Origin: Paenibacillus guangzhouensis
Lineage (GTDB): Bacteria > Bacillota > Bacilli > Paenibacillales > Paenibacillaceae
Assembly (NCBI RefSeq): GCF_009363075.1
Contig: NZ_CP045293.1
Location: 3,224,001 to 3,288,000 of the forward strand
DNA: 64,000 nucleotides
Direction: 5' to 3'
Shown: one piece after another, positions 59,351 through 64,000 of the stretch
Numbering within the stretch: position 1 is the stretch's first letter
Layout of the letters: every line of letters starts with the position of its first letter
Notes under the pieces: model-generated
The model's input: the letters and a program-made list of their open reading frames with translations, nothing else
Databases searched by the model: none
Told to the model about the DNA's origin: nothing
Made by a program: the position numbers and the translations under genes

Positions 59351-61065
59351 ACTTCTCCTCCTTAAAGACACGACTGATCGCCACCCTCTTAATGAGTACG
59401 TTAATCCCTCTTCTTCTGCTTGGTGCGATCTCTTACTTGGCTCTGCAAAATGTGTTTCAACAAAAAATTGAAAACGGCATTCAAAACACGTTGGCGCAAA
59501 CGCGCATGAACCTCGAGAATACATTAAGCAATATGGAATACGCCTCGTTGCAGCTCTCGCAGGATGGAAGCGTCGGACAATCGCTGTCCAAGTTACTGTC
59601 CTCCCAAAGGATATTCGAGAAAATGCAGCTGACATCAGAGATCCAACAGAACTTAAACTTAGTCAACTTTACGAATCCGTATTTGGGCGTGATGCTCTAT
59701 TATTTTACCGATCCGAAAGAATTTCGCTTTGAGAACAGAGATATTCGCAAAGATTTTTCTATCGATACACTCCCTATGTTGTCTCAAATGAAGGGCGCGA
59801 CGTTTTTCGGTCCCCACACAACAGCCTACAAACACAGTCAAAATCGCGTATTTTCCATGATCCGACCGATCGAGGTCCCGGGGATGAAACCGCAGTCGGT
59901 ATATGTATATCTCGAAACCAATTTGCTCCTGTTCGAAAAAATAATCAACCAAAACCAGTACGGCATGAAGGCCTCGCATGCTCTGATTGATCAGAACGGA
60001 AAAGTCGCTTACAGCGACGATCCGAGCCTGTTCACTCCGAACGCTGATTTTTCGCTGCAAAAAACTGCCGGCGATTACTTGTTCCAAGAGCGCAGCGATC
60101 AAGGATGGCGGATCGTCGTCACCATTCAGAAACGTGATTTTGAAAAGGAGTTTCGATCTTGGCTTCTGAAATACGGTGGCATCAGTCTAGTATGTGTTGC
60201 AATCAGCATTGCACTCGCGCTGCTGGTATGGCGAACCGTGTACCGGCCGATCCGTAAAATTCTAAAAGAAATCCGCCTGATGTCCGATAGCAAGTTTAAT
60301 TCGCAGCTCAAACTGACGCATATTCAAGAATTTGACACGGTGTTATATGAGTTCGATCAGATGCGGACGAGCATCAAGGAACTCTTCGCGGAAATCGAGC
60401 AAAAGGAGCGGACGAAAGCGCATTTGGAAGTGGAAAAGCTGCTTCATCAGATTAATCCGCATTTCATTCATAACACATTAAATACAATTCAATGGATTGC
60501 CCGCATGAACGGGCAAGATGAGATCGACCGGCTCGTCTCGATTTTTACGCGCGTCCTTCATTACAATCTCGGCAAGGAAGGTGCAATCGTCACGCTTAGC
60601 GAAGAACTCAGCGCAATGAAGGATTATGTCGCTTTACAGCGTATCCGATACGATTACCAGTTCGATGTCCGTTACGACATTGATGAGGCGCTGCTCGTAC
60701 AGACGATCCCTCGGTTCATCTTACAACCCATGGTTGAGAACGCCTTGTATCATGGGCTTGGCGACGAATCCGGGACGATTGAAGTCATTGTTGCTGCGCA
60801 AGACGGCTTCATGAACATTCAAGTGAAGGACAACGGAGCAGGGATGACCGATGTGGAAGTGTCACTGCTGCTCACCCATCAAAGCGATAACAAAAAATCC
60901 GGGCTGGGCATCGGGCTGAATTATGTACTGAGAATGATCCATGTCCATTATGGCGAGCTCGGCCGCTTTCAGATTGAAAGCCAAATCGGACAAGGCACAA
61001 CCATGACGCTTCAGATTCCGATGAACGAAGAGCAACGAATGATGGTAGGAATTCGGTCGACATAG
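59347..61065 (+). CDS. YesM-type sensor histidine kinase
   Basis: A 572-residue membrane kinase: N-terminal membrane helix (LIATLLMSTLIPLLLLGAIS), extracellular dCache-like sensor (about 40-275), second membrane helix (YGGISLVCVAISIALALLVW), HAMP linker, His_kinase domain with phospho-acceptor His372 in HQINPHFIHNTLNT and an HATPase domain (QPMVENALYHG, GAGMT, GLGIGLNYV). It phosphorylates the YesN-type partner encoded upstream. Confidence 0.95.
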   Translation: MNFSSLKTRLIATLLMSTLIPLLLLGAISYLALQNVFQQKIENGIQNTLAQTRMNLENTLSNMEYASLQLSQDGSVGQSLSKLLSSQRIFEKMQLTSEIQQNLNLVNFTNPYLGVMLYYFTDPKEFRFENRDIRKDFSIDTLPMLSQMKGATFFGPHTTAYKHSQNRVFSMIRPIEVPGMKPQSVYVYLETNLLLFEKIINQNQYGMKASHALIDQNGKVAYSDDPSLFTPNADFSLQKTAGDYLFQERSDQGWRIVVTIQKRDFEKEFRSWLLKYGGISLVCVAISIALALLVWRTVYRPIRKILKEIRLMSDSKFNSQLKLTHIQEFDTVLYEFDQMRTSIKELFAEIEQKERTKAHLEVEKLLHQINPHFIHNTLNTIQWIARMNGQDEIDRLVSIFTRVLHYNLGKEGAIVTLSEELSAMKDYVALQRIRYDYQFDVRYDIDEALLVQTIPRFILQPMVENALYHGLGDESGTIEVIVAAQDGFMNIQVKDNGAGMTDVEVSLLLTHQSDNKKSGLGIGLNYVLRMIHVHYGELGRFQIESQIGQGTTMTLQIPMNEEQRMMVGIRST

Positions 61066-61218
61066 GTAAGAATATGGTCGCGTATCATTGAGTCTCCGCA
61101 ATTTCCGGATCGTTTTCTCCCTCTCATTGACCGGATTCTCTCTCTGCTGAATCAAGCCGCATAATACAATCAAAGGGCAAGACGATTTCATGTTATAAAT
61201 CAAAGAGGGGGAAATCGA

Positions 61219-62880
61219 ATGAAGATGAAATGGATCACGACATGCCTCGCGGCGCTCACGCTTTTCGCAACGGCATGCGGCAACAGTGACTCCGGACAAA
61301 GCCCAGACACGAACCAGAAGAAAGAGACGGAGGCAGCGGGCAAGCCGGACAGTGGAAAAGAAGATCCATACGGCAAATTTGACGAACCGATTACGCTCAG
61401 CTTAGGGAAATCGATCAGCACGAAAAACACCAATCTGCCGAACGGTGATACCGTCGACAATAACGAATTTTACCGGTATATCGAGAAAAAACTGAACGTG
61501 AAAGTGACGCATGCATGGCAGACCGAAACCCAGGACGCCTACCAACAGAAGCTGTCTGTATCCATCGCTAGCCAAGACCTTCCCGATGCGTTCATTGTGA
61601 ACGAGAAGCAGTTGAAACAACTGGTCGAGGCAGACCTAATAGCCGATCTGACAGACGTTTACGATAAAAGTGTAAGCCCTCTAATCAAAGAGTACTATAG
61701 TTCATTTGATGATCGGGTTCTGAAGAGAGCGACATTCGACGGCAAACTCATGGCTTTCCCTAGCACAGAAATCGGCGGGCAACATAGCATGACTTGGATT
61801 CGTCAGGACTGGCTCGATAAATTAGGGTTGCAACCGCCCAAAACACTGGATGAGCTGTTTGCGGTCGCAAAGGCTTTCACTGAAAAAGATCCAGACGGCA
61901 ACGGCAAGAATGACACGTACGGCTTTACGGGGATCCCTACTTTGGCAGGGTGGAACACGGTTAGCGGCTTCGACCCGATCTTTGGCGCGCTCCATGCATA
62001 TAAAGGCCAATGGCTGAAAGATCAAGCAGGCAACGCGGTCTATAGCTCCACATTACCGGAAATGAAAACAGCTCTAGCCAAACTTCATGAATTATATACT
62101 GCAGGGATCATCGACAAAGAATTCCCGGTTCGCAAAGATTCGAACGAATTGGTCGCTGCGAACAAGGTCGGCATTGTGTTCGGCCCATGGTGGATACCAT
62201 ACTGGCCGCTGCCGGATTCGGTCAAGAACGATCCGAAGGCCGAATGGAAACCGTTCACCGCCCCGCTTGATGCAGAAGGCAAATTCAATACGTATGACCA
62301 GAATCCGACAGGTTCGTTCCTGGTTGTTAATAAAGATTACGCTCATCCTGAAGCCGTCGCTAAAGTATTAAATGTATCCGTCCAAGGTAATCGCAAGCTC
62401 GACCCGGATTCCAAAGATATTTATAAAGGCTTAAATGTCTCTTGGACGATCTGGCCTTTCAACTTACAGCTTGATTATGAGGATGCGGCGTACAGATCCC
62501 ATTTAGAACTAAAAAAGGCATGGGATGCAAAGGATCCATCCAACCTGAATGATGAGTTCAAAATGTGGTACGAAAACGTGAAGGAAAATACAGATAATCC
62601 GAAAAAGGATCTTGCCGCTTGGTCGGACGCTATGGCACGCATGGACGGATCGGCTGAAATTGATCCAAGCAAGCTTACGATCATTCGCAACGTCTTCTTC
62701 GGGCAGACCAAAACGATGGAGCTCAAATGGGCTATTCTCGAAAAGATGGAGAACGAAACGTTCCTCAGGATCATTCTCGGGGAAGAGCCGATCGATAAAT
62801 TCGATTCATTTGTCCAGGAATGGAAGAAGCTTGGGGGCGACCAAATCACGAAAGAAGTGGAAGAAACGTCCAAGAAATAA
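61219..62880 (+). CDS. ABC transporter binding lipoprotein, LplA/YtcQ type
   Basis: A 553-residue lipoprotein: signal MKWITTCLAALTLFATAC with lipobox FATAC, acidic/Lys linker, then the family fold (ASQDLPDAFIVNEKQLKQLV, TEKDPDGNGKNDTYGFTGIP with the DxDxNGxxD calcium loop). agagggggaaatcga precedes the ATG. It is followed by LplB and LplC genes and preceded by the YesM/YesN pair, so it is the binding component of a two-component-controlled oligosaccharide importer. The 153-bp gap upstream shows no clear promoter. Confidence 0.94.
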   Translation: MKMKWITTCLAALTLFATACGNSDSGQSPDTNQKKETEAAGKPDSGKEDPYGKFDEPITLSLGKSISTKNTNLPNGDTVDNNEFYRYIEKKLNVKVTHAWQTETQDAYQQKLSVSIASQDLPDAFIVNEKQLKQLVEADLIADLTDVYDKSVSPLIKEYYSSFDDRVLKRATFDGKLMAFPSTEIGGQHSMTWIRQDWLDKLGLQPPKTLDELFAVAKAFTEKDPDGNGKNDTYGFTGIPTLAGWNTVSGFDPIFGALHAYKGQWLKDQAGNAVYSSTLPEMKTALAKLHELYTAGIIDKEFPVRKDSNELVAANKVGIVFGPWWIPYWPLPDSVKNDPKAEWKPFTAPLDAEGKFNTYDQNPTGSFLVVNKDYAHPEAVAKVLNVSVQGNRKLDPDSKDIYKGLNVSWTIWPFNLQLDYEDAAYRSHLELKKAWDAKDPSNLNDEFKMWYENVKENTDNPKKDLAAWSDAMARMDGSAEIDPSKLTIIRNVFFGQTKTMELKWAILEKMENETFLRIILGEEPIDKFDSFVQEWKKLGGDQITKEVEETSKK

Positions 62881-62965
62881 CAGCAAGCGGATGTATTAAG
62901 CTCATGGAAGGCGCTGAGGTGTTATGCACCTTACGCCTTCTCTATTTCTTGCGAGGTGGGTGCTT

Positions 62966-63856
62966 ATGAAGGACAAAAAAACGTTGTTCCATTACCATCT
63001 GATGTTGTCTCCCGGCATCCTATTGTTGCTCATATTCAGCATTATTCCGATGTTCGGCATCGCGATGGCATTTCAGAATGTCATTCCGGGGAAAAAAATC
63101 TGGAAACAGGAATGGATCGGATGGGATAACTTCACATTTATGCTGCAAATACCGGATATCAAACAAGTTGTCATCAATACCGTTGTTATCGCAACAATGA
63201 AAATTACCCTAGGGATCATCATACCCGTTACATTTGCACTGCTGCTGCATGAAGTCCGGACTCGCTGGTTCAAGCGTACGGTGCAGACTATCGTATATTT
63301 ACCCCACTTTATGTCATGGGTCATTCTGGCCGGCATTATGGTCAACATTTTCTCGCTCGACGGCATCGTCAATCAACTTGCCGGATTGTTCGGCGTTGAG
63401 CCCGTCATGTTTCTGGCCAGCAATACATGGTTTCGCCATATCGTGGTCTGGAGTGACGTATGGAAGGAATTCGGCTTTGGCACCATCGTCTATTTGGCCG
63501 CATTGACCGGGATCAATCCATCGCTGTATGAAGCGGCCGAAATCGATGGCGCTAACCGGCTGCATAAGCTTCGTTACATCACGCTTCCCGGCATCATGCC
63601 AACCATTATATTGTTGACGACACTTAGTCTTGGCAATGTGCTGAACGCAGGCTTTGATCAAATCTTCAATCTGTACAACCCGCTCGTCTACTCGTCCGGC
63701 GACGTCATCGATACGTATGTCTATCGTCTTGGTCTCGTTCAGATGCAGTACGGCTTAGCTACTGCCGTTGGCTTGCTTAAATCGGTCGTCGCGATCGTAC
63801 TCATTGCGATCTCGTACAGATTAGCCTATACGTTCGCTAACTATCGTATTTTCTAA
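62966..63856 (+). CDS. Carbohydrate ABC transporter permease, LplB type
   Basis: A 296-residue permease starting at ATG 62966 (gaggtgggtgctt upstream); the longer frame from 62924 lacks a ribosome site. Landmarks are SIIPMFGIAMAFQNVIPGKK, the EAA loop LYEAAEIDGANRLHKLRYIT-LPGIMPT and a C-terminus ending FANYRIF. Confidence 0.94.
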   Translation: MKDKKTLFHYHLMLSPGILLLLIFSIIPMFGIAMAFQNVIPGKKIWKQEWIGWDNFTFMLQIPDIKQVVINTVVIATMKITLGIIIPVTFALLLHEVRTRWFKRTVQTIVYLPHFMSWVILAGIMVNIFSLDGIVNQLAGLFGVEPVMFLASNTWFRHIVVWSDVWKEFGFGTIVYLAALTGINPSLYEAAEIDGANRLHKLRYITLPGIMPTIILLTTLSLGNVLNAGFDQIFNLYNPLVYSSGDVIDTYVYRLGLVQMQYGLATAVGLLKSVVAIVLIAISYRLAYTFANYRIF

Positions 63857-63875
63857 CCATGAAAGGAGTGTGGCT

Positions 63876-64000
63876 ATGGTCAGGTCGAATACATTAACGA
63901 GCCGGCTTGTCGACGGCATCATCTTGCTAGTATTGGCCATCATTGCACTGACTTCCCTCTATCCGTTGTGGTATACGATTGCGCTCTCGTTCAGCGATCA
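63876..64000 (+). CDS. Carbohydrate ABC transporter permease, LplC type (partial, runs off window)
   Basis: ATG 63876 has aaaggagtgtggct upstream, 20 bp after the LplB stop. The first 41 residues (RLVDGIILLVLAIIALTSLY, then PLWYTIALSFSD) are the N-terminal membrane segment of an LplC-type permease. The rest lies beyond the window. Confidence 0.85.
   Translation, partial: MVRSNTLTSRLVDGIILLVLAIIALTSLYPLWYTIALSFSD

Overview
The window looks like chromosomal DNA of a Paenibacillus-type, low-to-mid G+C, Gram-positive soil bacterium (Paenibacillaceae). The reasons are: four carbohydrate importers of the LplA/LplB/LplC type with lipoprotein binding proteins and no local ATPase, a YesN/YesM two-component pair, LacI-, DeoR- and GntR/LacI-type sugar regulators, cre-like catabolite sites inside promoters, a c-di-AMP (ydaO-type) riboswitch before an NlpC/P60 gene, and a sortase/adhesin pair. 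This assignment is an inference from gene content. No rRNA, tRNA, CRISPR array or complete mobile element was seen.

Left part (1-29 kb, nearly all on the minus strand) is sugar and glycoconjugate utilisation. 1-7.2 kb: start of a large exported protein, a binding lipoprotein, a GntR/LacI-type regulator, an 881-residue transglutaminase-like protein and a free-standing CAT RNA-binding domain. 7.4-14.8 kb: LacI regulator, then LplB-LplC-binding protein-M60 metallopeptidase in one operon. 14.8-15.8 kb: 21 tandem copies of a palindromic unit of about 51 bp. 15.9-18.6 kb: a truncated exported-protein gene under a cre-type promoter, then aldehyde dehydrogenase and DUF779. 18.7-29.2 kb: two adjacent operons joining a carbohydrate importer to phosphoester enzymes (GDPD-like, PHP, metallophosphoesterase, 5'-nucleotidase), a DeoR regulator and a MATE exporter.

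Middle (29.3-44.6 kb): small Bacillales-type proteins, an NlpC/P60 endopeptidase under a c-di-AMP riboswitch, an orphan BTAD response regulator, a class B sortase with a 2132-residue multidomain surface adhesin whose Gly/Asn stalk is an 18-bp minisatellite, and a D-serine catabolism operon (RidA, DsdA, GntP-type permease) beside an XRE-cupin regulator.

Right part (44.7-57.9 kb) is, by eye, more AT-rich up to about 51 kb and looks like accessory DNA: acetyltransferase, exported protein, a truncated AgrC-like kinase, DUF6366, a second UMP kinase behind a leader-peptide attenuator, a possible DUF4303 protein between identical terminators, a MerR/VOC pair with a textbook 19-bp-spacer promoter, an IS3 transposase remnant, an RlmA/TlrB-type rRNA methyltransferase with a hairpin leader, and a PadR-DUF1048-DUF1048-ABC exporter operon. 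A family of short intergenic repeats is scattered only through this part. From 57.9 kb, on the plus strand, a YesN-YesM-binding protein-LplB-LplC locus runs off the right edge.

The most interesting items are the 21-unit palindromic array, the attenuator-controlled second UMP kinase, the stand-alone CAT protein, the signal-less M60 peptidase inside an importer operon, and the phosphoester/sugar importer cluster.
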